Source: Holophagaceae bacterium (lineage in GTDB: Bacteria; Acidobacteriota; Holophagae; Holophagales; Holophagaceae). Taken from it: a DNA stretch of 64,000 nucleotides. Within the stretch, counting starts at the first letter, position 1, and the number at the start of each line of letters is the position of its first letter. The notes below the pieces were generated by a model, which was not told where the DNA came from, did not search any database, and saw only the letters and a list, made by a program, of their open reading frames with translations. The position numbers and the translations under genes were made by a program. This document shows positions 17,081 through 24,747 of the stretch, piece after piece. The DNA lies in assembly GCA_021286765.1 (NCBI GenBank), contig JAJTBS010000001.1:868001-932000 (forward strand). Direction: 5' to 3'.

Positions 17081-18235
17081 CTACTTGGCGGCCTTCTTCG
17101 CAGGTTTCTTGGGCGCGGAGGTGCCGGCATCGACGATGCTGGTCTCGGTCTTGCGCACCTCGGCCTTGCCATCGCTCACCTTCACATCGATCTCGACCCG
17201 CCGGTTCTTGGCCTGGCCTTCCTTCGTGGCGTTGTCGGCGATGGGCTTGTCAGGACCGACGCCCACGGTGGTGACCTTCGAGGCGGGGATGCCCGAATCC
17301 ACGAGCACCTTGGCCACCGCATCGGCGCGGCGCTTGGCCAGCGCCTTGTTTAGGGCCTTGCCGCCCAGCGAGGACGTGTGGCCGCTGACTTCCAGGGAAT
17401 AGGCGCCCGGGTAGGCCTTCAGGCCCTCAGCCACCTTCTGGATGGCGGCAGTGGCATCGGCGCCGAGTTCGGCCTTGTTGTTGGCGAAGTGGAGCACGGC
17501 CTCATCCAGCACGATCTTGGCCGGAGGCGGCGGTGGGGGAGGCGGCACCGGCTTGGCGATCTCCTTCGGCGGCTCGGGAGCCGGGGGCGGAGGAGGGACC
17601 ACCGGCTCGGGCTTCGGCTCGGGTTTCGGCTCAGGCATGGGGGCCGCCGGGGCCGGGACTGGAGCGGGGGCGGGGGAAGCCTTCCGGCCGCCGCCCCAGG
17701 TGTAGCCCAGGCCCAGCGTGATCAGGTATTCCATGCGGGACTTGGGCAGTTCCACGCTCACGGCCTTGGCGCTCAGGTCCAGCAGGAAGTTCTCTGCGGG
17801 CTTGCCCATAAGGCCCAAACCGGCGTGGTAGTTGAAGCGGGTGGTGTCCTGGCCGCTGGGCGAATAGTCCTTGCCGATCTTGGTGCCACCCAGGCCCGCA
17901 GCGAGATACGGGTACCAGTTGGCGACGCCGGGGCGGAAGTTGAACAGGCCCGAGAGCAGCAGGTGGGTCTCTTCTCCCGAGGGGGCGCCGGGGATCTTGT
18001 CGGCCTTCAGGTCGTGGCGGAGGGCCCGCAGGTCGAGGCCCCAGCGGTCGGTGTACCAGTGCCCGACGCCCGCGCCGAGGTGAAACTGATCCTTCAACTC
18101 GAGGGAGAACGGTGGGAAGTTCTTGTCCTTCTCGAACATCGTCTGGCCCACATACCCGGCGACCCAGGCAGTCCCCTGCTGGGCAGAAAGTGTCAAGGCA
18201 GTCCCGGCGAGCAGGAACATGAGGGTTCTTTTCAT
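17081..18235 (-). CDS. OmpA family outer-membrane protein (barrel plus peptidoglycan-binding domain), copy 1
   Basis: 384 residues from ATG at 18235; GGAGG lies 6 nt upstream. Signal peptide MKRTLMFLLAGTALTLSAQ. Residues about 20-170 form an OmpA-type beta-barrel (HLGAGVGHWYTDRWGLDLRA, YNYHAGLGLMGKP-like strands). A Pro/Ala/Glu-rich linker spans about 190-245. The OmpA_C domain, about 250-370, has LHFANNKAELG, VSGHTSSLGGKALNKALAKR and KNRRVEIDV, the peptidoglycan-binding pattern. It anchors the outer membrane to the wall. A close paralog follows upstream of it on the same strand, each with its own promoter. Confidence 0.93.
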   Translation of the reverse strand: MKRTLMFLLAGTALTLSAQQGTAWVAGYVGQTMFEKDKNFPPFSLELKDQFHLGAGVGHWYTDRWGLDLRALRHDLKADKIPGAPSGEETHLLLSGLFNFRPGVANWYPYLAAGLGGTKIGKDYSPSGQDTTRFNYHAGLGLMGKPAENFLLDLSAKAVSVELPKSRMEYLITLGLGYTWGGGRKASPAPAPVPAPAAPMPEPKPEPKPEPVVPPPPPAPEPPKEIAKPVPPPPPPPPAKIVLDEAVLHFANNKAELGADATAAIQKVAEGLKAYPGAYSLEVSGHTSSLGGKALNKALAKRRADAVAKVLVDSGIPASKVTTVGVGPDKPIADNATKEGQAKNRRVEIDVKVSDGKAEVRKTETSIVDAGTSAPKKPAKKAAK

Positions 18236-18270
18236 CTGGTCCTCCAGTGACGAGGTGTGACCTCCATCAC

Positions 18271-18299
18271 ACACTAGCCTTGCGAAGAAAATGTTTCAA
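18271..18299 (-). promoter_or_regulatory. Sigma70-type promoter of OmpA copy 1
   Basis: Minus strand: TTGAAA (complement of 18294-18299) and TAGTGT (complement of 18271-18276) separated by exactly 17 nt, 36 nt before the ATG at 18235. Five of six bases match in the -35 and three of six in the -10. Confidence 0.5.
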
Positions 18300-18545
18300 A
18301 TGAAAACAAGCGCCTTCACGAGGGGAACCCCTCGTAAAATCCATGACTTGCCTGGAAACCATTGGCATTTTTCAACCGTCACAACATCTGGTTCCCGGTT
18401 CATGCCCGGTCCCACCTGCGGATCGTTCGACCTGAGTCAGGCCGTGCCCTTCGAGTCTTACAAGGCCCGCGTGCCGGCAACCGCCGTACCTGGCCCAGGC
18501 AGGGGGCCATGGAATCCATGCCCCCCACCAGAGCATCAAAGCTTC
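18300..18545. other. Non-coding gap between the two OmpA genes, with an 18-bp palindrome
   Basis: The 310 nt between the OmpA genes hold the promoter of copy 1 and, at 18318-18335, a perfect palindrome with arms ACGAGGGG and CCCCTCGT around AA. No T-tract follows it on either strand, so it is not an obvious terminator; it may be an operator. The rest (18336-18545) has no convincing gene, RNA or repeat. Local GC is lower around 18285-18390. Confidence 0.5.
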
Positions 18546-19718
18546 CTATTTCACGGCCTGCTTGATGGGTTTCCGGGGGGTGGGGGCCGGCAGGGAGGCC
18601 TCCACCACGCCAGTCTCGGTCTTCCGGACCTCCGCCCCGCCGTCCCTGACCTTGACGTCGATCTCCACGCGGCGGTTCTTGGCCTGGCCCTCCTTGGTCC
18701 TGTTGTCGGCGATGGGCTTGTCGGGGCCCACGCCCACCGTGGACACCCGCGAGGCCGCCACGCCGGCATCGATTAGGACATTGGCCACCGCATCGGCGCG
18801 CAGTTTGGACAAGGACTTGTTCAGAGCCTTGCCACCCACGGAGGAGGTGTGGCCACTGACAACCAGGGCGTAGTCTCCGCGGTAGGCCTTGAGGCCATCC
18901 GCCACCTTCTGGATGGCGGCTTTGGCCGCAGGGCCCAGCTCAGCCCTGCCATTGGCGAAGTGCAGCACGGCCTCGTCCAACACGATCCTGGCTGGTGGTG
19001 GAGGGGGAGGCGGAGGGGGAGGGGGAGGGGGAGGCACAGGCTTGGGTGCCACCGTCGGCGGCTCCGGGGCTGGGGGAGGCGGTGGGGGAGGCGGAGGCGG
19101 CGCCACCGGTGCCGGCGGAGGCTCGACCACCGGGGCGGGAGCCCGGGGTGGCAAAACCGGGGCTTTCCGGCCACCCCAAGTGAACCCAAGACCCAGCGTC
19201 GCAAGGTATTCCATCCTGGATTTGGGCAACTCGAAGCTCAGGGCCTTGGCGCTGACATCCACGAGCATGGAATCGGAGAGCCTGCCCATCAGCCCAAGGC
19301 CCCCGTGGTAGTTGAAGCGGTTGGTGCTCTGCCAGCTGGGAGAGTAGGCCGACCCGACCCGGGACCCACCTACGCCTGCGGCGAGGTAGGGATACCAGTT
19401 GCCGGCTCCTGGACGGAGGTTGAAGAGGCCCGACGCGAGGACATGGGCTTCTTTCCCGGTGTGGCTCCCCGGAACATCGGCCGTGATGCCGTTCCTCAAG
19501 GCGCGAAGATCCAGCCCCCAACGGTCGGTGTACCAGTACCCCAAGCCGATGCCATAGTGGAACTTATCCTTCAATTCGACGTTCGTGCCGGCAAACGTGC
19601 TGTTCTTGTCCTTGTCGAAAGAGGTCTGGCCGACATGGCCGAGCACCCATGCCGTGCCCTGCTGGGCGGAAAGGGTCAGGGCAGTTCCCGCGAGAAGGAA
19701 CAGCAGCGTTCGCCTCAT
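18546..19718 (-). CDS. OmpA family outer-membrane protein, copy 2 with long polyproline linker
   Basis: 390 residues from ATG at 19718, with GGAGG upstream. The signal peptide MRRTLLFLLAGTALTLSAQ is nearly the same as in copy 1. Barrel (about 20-175): DKFHYGIGLGYWYTDRWGLD and GLGLMGRLSDSMLVDVSAKA. The linker (about 190-260) contains two long runs of consecutive prolines, one of about 15. OmpA_C (about 262-375): LHFANGRAELG, VSGHTSSVGGKALNKSLSKL, KNRRVEIDV. It is clearly a tandem duplicate of its neighbour; the OmpA_C domains are far more alike than the linkers. The rigid linker may set a longer reach from outer membrane to peptidoglycan. Confidence 0.93.
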   Translation of the reverse strand: MRRTLLFLLAGTALTLSAQQGTAWVLGHVGQTSFDKDKNSTFAGTNVELKDKFHYGIGLGYWYTDRWGLDLRALRNGITADVPGSHTGKEAHVLASGLFNLRPGAGNWYPYLAAGVGGSRVGSAYSPSWQSTNRFNYHGGLGLMGRLSDSMLVDVSAKALSFELPKSRMEYLATLGLGFTWGGRKAPVLPPRAPAPVVEPPPAPVAPPPPPPPPPPAPEPPTVAPKPVPPPPPPPPPPPPPPARIVLDEAVLHFANGRAELGPAAKAAIQKVADGLKAYRGDYALVVSGHTSSVGGKALNKSLSKLRADAVANVLIDAGVAASRVSTVGVGPDKPIADNRTKEGQAKNRRVEIDVKVRDGGAEVRKTETGVVEASLPAPTPRKPIKQAVK

Positions 19719-19758
19719 TAGGACCTCCGGTTCGAGTGCGAGGTGGGACCTCCGTCGC

Positions 19759-19788
19759 ACGATACTCCGCAGGTTCAGGCCTGTTCAA
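19759..19788 (-). promoter_or_regulatory. Probable promoter of OmpA copy 2
   Basis: Minus strand: TTGAAC (complement of 19783-19788) and TATCGT (complement of 19759-19764) with an 18-nt spacer, 41 nt before the ATG at 19718. Four of six bases match consensus in each box. Confidence 0.4.
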
Positions 19789-19821
19789 CGTAAATCCAGG
19801 GGACGTGCGAGCCGTCCCAAC

Positions 19822-20346
19822 TCAGGCTTCGGCTGCCACCACGGTGATGAGGGCGGCCCCGGTTTCCACGGTGGCGCCCTCCTGGACGTGCACGGTGGCA
19901 ATGGTTCCAGTGGTGTTGGTCTTCAGCTCGTTCTGCATCTTCATCGCCTCCATGACGAGGAGGGTCTGGCCTTCCTGGACCTGGTCCCCGGACTTCACGA
20001 GCAGCTTCACGATCTTGCCGGGCATGGGGGAGGTCAGCAGCCCTCCTCCAGCGCCCGCCCCGCTGTTTCCGGACAGCAGGGCGCGCCGGGGATCCACCAG
20101 GGAGAATTCATAGGCTCCGTCGTACAGCATGGCGCGGTAGGCGTGGGCTTCAGGATCCGGAGACTTCGCCTGATCCAGGCGGACCTCCACAGAACGGCCA
20201 TCCATGAGGATCGAATAGCAGCCGGGCTCCAGTTCGAGGATGTCGATGGGGTGGCTCTGCCCTTCCCAGACCAGCGTCGTCACGCCGTCCTGGTGGCTGA
20301 GTTCCACCTCCTGGGTGTCCTTGCCGAGGATGAGTGAACGTTTCAT
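19822..20346 (-). CDS. Biotin carboxyl carrier protein of an acyl-CoA or pyruvate-type carboxylase
   Basis: 174 residues, ATG at 20346. The C-terminal biotinyl domain (about 100-172) has LLTSPMPGKIVKLLVKSGDQ and the biotin site VMEAMKM, whose lysine is biotinylated. The N-terminal 90 residues look like the BT-type linker found in propionyl/acetyl-CoA carboxylase alpha chains (SHPIDILELEPGCYSILMDG), so this resembles a split-off C-terminus of such a chain rather than classical AccB. It lies 14 nt downstream of the biotin carboxylase, in one operon. No carboxyltransferase gene is nearby. Confidence 0.85.
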   Translation of the reverse strand: MKRSLILGKDTQEVELSHQDGVTTLVWEGQSHPIDILELEPGCYSILMDGRSVEVRLDQAKSPDPEAHAYRAMLYDGAYEFSLVDPRRALLSGNSGAGAGGGLLTSPMPGKIVKLLVKSGDQVQEGQTLLVMEAMKMQNELKTNTTGTIATVHVQEGATVETGAALITVVAAEA

Positions 20347-20360
20347 CTGCTTCTCCTCAG

Positions 20361-21854
20361 CTACAGCCGGTTGAACCGGCCCCAGTGCTTCCAGGCATCC
20401 GGCTTGCCATCGCCACTGGCGGCGGGCTGAGCGGCGCGGCGCTGTTCGGTTTCAAGTTCGTGCAGCAGGGCTGCGGCCACGGCGAACTTCAAGTCCGGGC
20501 CCTGCTCCTTCCGCTTCCAGAAGGGCTTGTCGAGCATGCCTGTGTGCAGGGCGCCCTCGCGGAAGGGCTCATGCTCCATGAGGGCTTCGTGGAAGGCGAT
20601 GTTGTGGCGGATGCCCCCGATCCGGTACTCGCCCAGGGCCGCCCGCATGCGCTCGATGGCCTCCAGCCGCGTGGGTCCCCAGGTGCTCAGCTTGCTGATC
20701 ATGGGGTCGTAGAACATGGGCACCTCGGCCCCTTCGTAGACACCGCTGTCGTCGCGCACATTGCGGCCGCTGGGCGTGCGCAGGTAGGTGATCCGGCCGG
20801 GACTCGGCATGAAGTTTCTGTCCGGGTCCTCCGCGTAGACCCGGCATTCCATGGCCCAGCCGTTGAGGGGGATCTCCTCTTGGGTCATGGGCAGCTGCTC
20901 GCCTCGGGCCACCAGGATCTGCCACTTCACCAGATCCAACCCGGTGATCCATTCCGTGACGGGGTGTTCCACCTGCAGACGGGTGTTCAGTTCCAGGAAA
21001 TAGAAATTCCGGTCCGCGTCCGCCAGGAACTCGACGGTGCCTGCGCCGACGTAATCCACGGCCCTGGCCACCTTCAGGGCCGCCTCGCCCATGGCCTTGC
21101 GCATCTCGGGCGTCACGTGCGGGCTTGGCGCCTCCTCGATCACCTTCTGGTGACGGCGCTGTACCGAGCATTCCCGCTCGTGCAGGTAGACGTGGTTGCC
21201 GTGGGTGTCCCCGAAGATCTGGATCTCGATGTGGCGGGGCTGGACGATGGCCTTCTCCACATAGACGCTGTCGTCGCCGAAGGAGGATAGCGCCTCGCCC
21301 CGGGCCCGGGCCAAGGCGGCCGTGAATTCCTCAGCCTTGTGCACGAGCCGCATCCCCTTGCCACCGCCACCCATGGCGGCCTTGAGCATCACGGGGAAAC
21401 CGATCTTCTGGGAAGCCGCCAGCAGGGCCTCGTCGGCCATGGTCTCCTGAATGCCAGGCACCACAGGGCATCCCGCCTCAAGAGCGACAATCCGGGCGGC
21501 GGTTTTGGAGCCCATGCTCTCGATGGATTCGGGGCGGGGGCCGATGAAGGTGATGCCCGCGGCGGCGAAGGCCCGCGCCGCGCCGGCGTTCTCGGAGAGG
21601 AAGCCATAACCGGGATGGATCGCATCCGCGCCGCTGCGCCGGCACACGTCGATGATCTTCTCCACCACCAGGTAGCTCTCCCGGGCGGCGGCGGGTCCGA
21701 TGAAATAGGCCTCGTCCGCCATGCGCACATGCAGGGCGCCGCGGTCGGCCTCCGAATACACAGCCACCGTGGGGATGCCCATCTCGCGGCAAGTGCGGAT
21801 CACACGGATGGCGATTTCCCCGCGGTTCGCAATCAGGATCTTGGTCACGGGCAT
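20361..21854 (-). CDS. Biotin carboxylase subunit of acyl-CoA carboxylase
   Basis: 497 residues from ATG at 21854 (MPVTKILIANRGEIAIRVIR). ATP-grasp enzyme that carboxylates biotin on the carrier protein encoded next. Visible: IHPGYGFLSENAGAARAF, the glycine-rich ATP loop KAAMGGGGKGMRLV, ECSVQRRHQKVIEEAPSP and FLELNTRLQVEHPVTEWITG. The length exceeds E. coli AccC (449) by a C-terminal tail rich in Gln/Ala, as in propionyl-CoA carboxylase alpha subunits. Substrate specificity depends on the absent carboxyltransferase. Confidence 0.93.
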   Translation of the reverse strand: MPVTKILIANRGEIAIRVIRTCREMGIPTVAVYSEADRGALHVRMADEAYFIGPAAARESYLVVEKIIDVCRRSGADAIHPGYGFLSENAGAARAFAAAGITFIGPRPESIESMGSKTAARIVALEAGCPVVPGIQETMADEALLAASQKIGFPVMLKAAMGGGGKGMRLVHKAEEFTAALARARGEALSSFGDDSVYVEKAIVQPRHIEIQIFGDTHGNHVYLHERECSVQRRHQKVIEEAPSPHVTPEMRKAMGEAALKVARAVDYVGAGTVEFLADADRNFYFLELNTRLQVEHPVTEWITGLDLVKWQILVARGEQLPMTQEEIPLNGWAMECRVYAEDPDRNFMPSPGRITYLRTPSGRNVRDDSGVYEGAEVPMFYDPMISKLSTWGPTRLEAIERMRAALGEYRIGGIRHNIAFHEALMEHEPFREGALHTGMLDKPFWKRKEQGPDLKFAVAAALLHELETEQRRAAQPAASGDGKPDAWKHWGRFNRL

Positions 21855-21888
21855 GGGTGGACCTCGGATTCGGGCATGATGGTTGGCG

Positions 21889-22332
21889 ATGATTGCCTTC
21901 AGACTAGCAAACCCGCTCCTCGTCATCACCCTCGGCGTCCTGATATTCGGATGCGGACGAAAGGGCGACCCCATCCCGAGGCCCCGGGCCGCGGCCCAGG
22001 CCATGGAGGTGCGCCTCGAAGGCCTCCGCCAGGTCAGGCTGGTGCTGCCCTCGGCGGACGTGAAGGGCGGCCCGCTCGTGGGTGTGGAGGTGGTGCGGGT
22101 GCTCTACCTTCCCCTCGGACTCACCAAGCCCACGCCCGAGGAGGTCTTCAGCCGCGGGGAGGTGGTCCTGGAGCGGAGGCGCCCGGACCTGCCCGGCCCC
22201 GGCTCCGCCCTCCTCATGGACCTGAAATCCCTGCAGCGGCCCCAGGGCTGGATCGTGGTGGTGGCCGTCCGGGTAGGCAATGTCCCCGGTCGTCCCAGCG
22301 AGGTGCTGCCCTGGCTGGATCCGACCCTCTGA
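21889..22332 (+). CDS. Hypothetical lipoprotein
   Basis: 147 residues from ATG at 21889; a TTG at 21883 is an alternative. The N-terminal leader IAFRLANPLLVITLGVLIFG ends at Cys in a lipobox (LIFGC), followed by GRKGDPIPRP. The rest looks like one fibronectin-III-like beta-domain (VRLEGLRQVRLVLPSADVKG, then GWIVVVAVRVGNVPGRPS). The CG-K/R-KGD start is shared by small lipoproteins in related bacteria. Function unknown. It is divergent from the biotin carboxylase gene across 34 nt and convergent with coaBC. Confidence 0.7.
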   Translation: MIAFRLANPLLVITLGVLIFGCGRKGDPIPRPRAAAQAMEVRLEGLRQVRLVLPSADVKGGPLVGVEVVRVLYLPLGLTKPTPEEVFSRGEVVLERRRPDLPGPGSALLMDLKSLQRPQGWIVVVAVRVGNVPGRPSEVLPWLDPTL

Positions 22333-22333
22333 A

Positions 22334-23536
22334 TCAGCCCTTGCCGGCCTCAAGGCGACCAGCCCACCACTGCACCACCGCCCGGGCCAGCTGGTCCTTC
22401 GGAAGGGGCCCCAAGGCCGGGTGCGGGCCTTGGACAGTGAGGGGCGTGAGCGTGTTGACCTGGGCCCCGAAGCCGCGGCCCGCCTGGACATCGTTGACCA
22501 GGACCGCATCCAGGCCCTTCCGCCTCAGTTTGTCGCCTGCGTGCTCCAGGTGCTTCTCGCTCTCGGCGGCGAAGCCCACCACCCACTGATCGGATCGCCG
22601 GTTGGCGGCCAGGGTGGCCAGGATGTCCGGGGTGCGCACCAGAGCCAGGGTCTCGGTGCCGTCTGCCTTCTTCACCTTCTCGCTGGAGGAAGCCTCAGGG
22701 CGCTGGTCCGCCACAGCGGCGGCGGCCACGAGCCCGTCCGAGTCGGCCCAGTGTGCCGTGCAGGCCTCCAGCATCTGCTGGGCGCTGCGGACCCGCATTG
22801 TCTCCACGCCCCAGGGCGATGGCAGGTCGCCGCCGAGCACCAGCCGCACCTGGGCACCCGCGTCCCGGAATGCTCTCGCCAGTTCGATGCCCATGGAGCC
22901 CGTGCTGCGGTTGGTGAGGGTGCGGACCGGATCGAGGTCCTCCCGGGTGGGCCCGGCGGTGATGAGCACCCGGCGGCCGGCGAGGCTGGCCAGCTTGGGA
23001 GTGCCGTGAACCTGGATGGCCTCGGCGATGGCGGCCACGTCCGCCAGCTTCCCCGCCCCTTCCTCGCCACAGGCCAGGACCCCTTCGCCCGGCTCCACCA
23101 CCGCATGGCCGAAGCTGCGCAGCCGCTGCAGGTTGGCCTGCACGGCGGGGTGCTCCCACATGCCGGTGTTCATGGCCGGGGCCCACAGCACCGGAGCCCG
23201 GGTGGCCAGCAGGACCGTGCTGAGCAGGTCGCTGGCCAGGCCGTTGGCGGCCTTGCCCAGGATGTTCGCGGTGGCCGGCACCACCGCCACCAGGTCGGCC
23301 CACCGGGCCAGCTCGATGTGTTCGACGCCGGGATTGGCCCGCCACTCGCCCTGATCGGGATTGGCGCCGTAGCAGGGCTCGCCGGTCAGGCTCGTGAGGG
23401 TGAGCGGCGTGATGAAGCGGGACCCCGCCTCCGTGAGGATGCAGCGCACCCGGTGGCCCTGGTTGACCAGCAGCCGGGCCAATTCGGCGGACTTGTAGGC
23501 GGCGATGCCACCGGTGATGCCCAGGATGATCTGCAT
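22334..23536 (-). CDS. coaBC: Bifunctional phosphopantothenoylcysteine decarboxylase / phosphopantothenate-cysteine ligase
   Basis: 400 residues from ATG at 23536 (MQIILGITGGIAAYKSAELA). It carries out the second and third steps of coenzyme A synthesis from phosphopantothenate. The CoaC half (about 1-185): flavin-binding GITGGIAAYKSAEL, catalytic His in EHIELARWADL, PAMNTGMWEHPAV, and the active-site Cys in LACGEEGAGKL. The CoaB half (about 186-400): RRVLITAGPTREDLDPVR, LTNRSTGSMGIELARAF and VLVNDVQAGRGFG. Cytoplasmic. rpoZ is divergent from it, 95 nt away. Confidence 0.96.
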   Translation of the reverse strand: MQIILGITGGIAAYKSAELARLLVNQGHRVRCILTEAGSRFITPLTLTSLTGEPCYGANPDQGEWRANPGVEHIELARWADLVAVVPATANILGKAANGLASDLLSTVLLATRAPVLWAPAMNTGMWEHPAVQANLQRLRSFGHAVVEPGEGVLACGEEGAGKLADVAAIAEAIQVHGTPKLASLAGRRVLITAGPTREDLDPVRTLTNRSTGSMGIELARAFRDAGAQVRLVLGGDLPSPWGVETMRVRSAQQMLEACTAHWADSDGLVAAAAVADQRPEASSSEKVKKADGTETLALVRTPDILATLAANRRSDQWVVGFAAESEKHLEHAGDKLRRKGLDAVLVNDVQAGRGFGAQVNTLTPLTVQGPHPALGPLPKDQLARAVVQWWAGRLEAGKG

Positions 23537-23583
23537 GAGTCGGCTCCGGGAGCCCATCCTACTCTAGGCGGCCGCCCGAACCG

Positions 23584-23612
23584 TTGCCGGAACACCTTTC
23601 AGATGCTATGCT
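23584..23612 (+). promoter_or_regulatory. Sigma70-type promoter of rpoZ
   Basis: TTGCCG at 23584-23589 and TATGCT at 23607-23612 with 17-nt spacing; four of six bases match consensus in each. The predicted start lies about 13 nt before the rpoZ ATG. Confidence 0.55.
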
Positions 23613-23631
23613 TCCAGGTTCGGAGTGGCCC

Positions 23632-23916
23632 ATGACCCAGCGCACCATCGTTCGTGTCCCGGAAGAAATCGCCAACAAGTACCGCTTCGTCGTCATCGCG
23701 GGCAAACGTTGCGAGCAGCTCCAGCGCGGCGCCTTCCCCAAGGTCGAGGTCGTCGTGCCCGTGAACAAGCACGGTCAGGCCCAGGATGCCCCCAAGCTCG
23801 CCTCCTTCTGGGGCCAGGTGGCCGTCGCCGAAGTCGAAGAGAATCGCATCGCCTTCGAGGAGGCTGAAATCCTCACCATCGAAGACACCACCGTGGTTCC
23901 CATCTCGGGCGAGTAG
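23632..23916 (+). CDS. rpoZ: DNA-directed RNA polymerase omega subunit
   Basis: 94 residues from ATG at 23632. Omega helps RNA polymerase assembly by wrapping the beta-prime C-terminus. NKYRFVVIAGKRCEQLQRGA is the recognisable helix-turn region, matching the (N/D)RF-x-LV-x-x-A-x-x-R-x-x-QL pattern. The C-terminal acidic part EVEENRIAFEEAEILTIED is lineage-variable. It is here between coaBC and a TetR gene with its own promoter and terminator, not beside gmk or spoT as in E. coli. Confidence 0.82.
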   Translation: MTQRTIVRVPEEIANKYRFVVIAGKRCEQLQRGAFPKVEVVVPVNKHGQAQDAPKLASFWGQVAVAEVEENRIAFEEAEILTIEDTTVVPISGE

Positions 23917-23936
23917 GCCCGGGTCTTTTCTGGATC

Positions 23937-23961
23937 AGCCCCCGGAAAACGGGGGCTTTTT
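23937..23961 (+). terminator. Rho-independent terminator after rpoZ
   Basis: Arms AGCCCCCG (23937-23944) and CGGGGGCT (23950-23957) form a perfect 8-bp stem with a 5-nt loop, followed by TTTTT ending at 23961. It begins 20 nt after the rpoZ stop. Confidence 0.92.
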
Positions 23962-24001
23962 CATGCCCAAAGAGAATTTCCACGGCCAATGAATTTATCT
24001 C

Positions 24002-24047
24002 TTGCGCGAGGGCTGGACCGTGCACATAATTCAACAATCGTTGAATT
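24002..24047 (+). promoter_or_regulatory. Promoter overlapped by a palindromic TetR operator
   Basis: TTGCGC at 24002-24007 and CATAAT at 24025-24030 with 17-nt spacing form the promoter. A perfect inverted repeat, AATTCAAC (24028-24035) and GTTGAATT (24040-24047) around AATC, begins inside the -10 box and ends 7 nt before the tetR ATG. This is the geometry of autorepression. Binding by the adjacent TetR protein is inferred. Confidence 0.75.
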
Positions 24048-24054
24048 GGACCCC

Positions 24055-24738
24055 ATGACCCAGACCCCCCTGCCACGCTCACGAGGTCCCAAGCCCACCA
24101 AGGTGGACCCGGACCAGCTGCTGGACGCAGCCCAGGCAGTGTTCGCCCAGGAAGGCCTGCGCGCGGCCAGCCTCCGGGCCATCGCCCGTCATGCGGGCTG
24201 TGACCCTGCCCTGATCTACTACCATTTCGACAGCAAGGAGGCGCTCTTCGCGGCCCTGCTGGCCCGCCGGTTCCCCCAGGTGCTCCGGGAGATGGAGCAG
24301 CTGGCCGACCCCGGAGACCTCCGCCCCATGGCGGAACGGCTCTGGGCAGTGCTGCTGCTTTACCACCGCCACCTGAAAGATGATCCGGGGCTCCGAGCCA
24401 TGATCCGGGGGGAGATCGTCCGGGGCGCCGAGGGGCTGACGGACCTCATCGAAGCGCAGATCCGCCCCATCGCCTTGGCCGTCCGGTCCATCTTCGACCA
24501 GGGCATCGCCCGGGGGGAGCTGCGGCCGGACCTTCAGCCCCTCCTGGCCACCTTCTTTTTGGTGAGAATGCAGCTCGAGATCCTCGACCTGCTCCCGGCC
24601 ATCCTGCCCCGCCTTGCGGGTGCCGGTACCCCGCTGAACCTGGTCAGTGGCATGAAGGCCTGGTTCGAGCTGTTCTGGCGCGGCGTCGCCCTCGATCCAT
24701 CCGTTCCCCTGCCCCCCCTGCCCGATCCGGTCGACTGA
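24055..24738 (+). CDS. TetR family transcriptional regulator (CecR/YbiH-like)
   Basis: 227 residues from ATG at 24055 (MTQTPLPRSRGPKPTKVDPD). The TetR helix-turn-helix is at about 17-65: LLDAAQAVFAQEGLRAASLR, then HAGCDPALIYYHFDSKEALF. The C-terminal ligand domain (about 85-215) is helical and has a DUF1956-like feel (YHRHLKDDPGLRAMIRGEIV). It is the first gene of an operon with HlyD-like, two ABC ATPase and permease genes, the same plan as E. coli ybiH(cecR)-ybhGFSR. A palindrome on its promoter suggests it represses the whole efflux operon until a ligand binds. Confidence 0.9.
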   Translation: MTQTPLPRSRGPKPTKVDPDQLLDAAQAVFAQEGLRAASLRAIARHAGCDPALIYYHFDSKEALFAALLARRFPQVLREMEQLADPGDLRPMAERLWAVLLLYHRHLKDDPGLRAMIRGEIVRGAEGLTDLIEAQIRPIALAVRSIFDQGIARGELRPDLQPLLATFFLVRMQLEILDLLPAILPRLAGAGTPLNLVSGMKAWFELFWRGVALDPSVPLPPLPDPVD

Positions 24739-24747
24739 AAGGCTCCC

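Noticed and set aside
18990-19110. Tandem GGAGG-type DNA repeat as a possible CRISPR or VNTR array
   Set aside because: It is the polyproline linker of an OmpA-family gene; there are no spacers. It was kept only as a note on linker variability.
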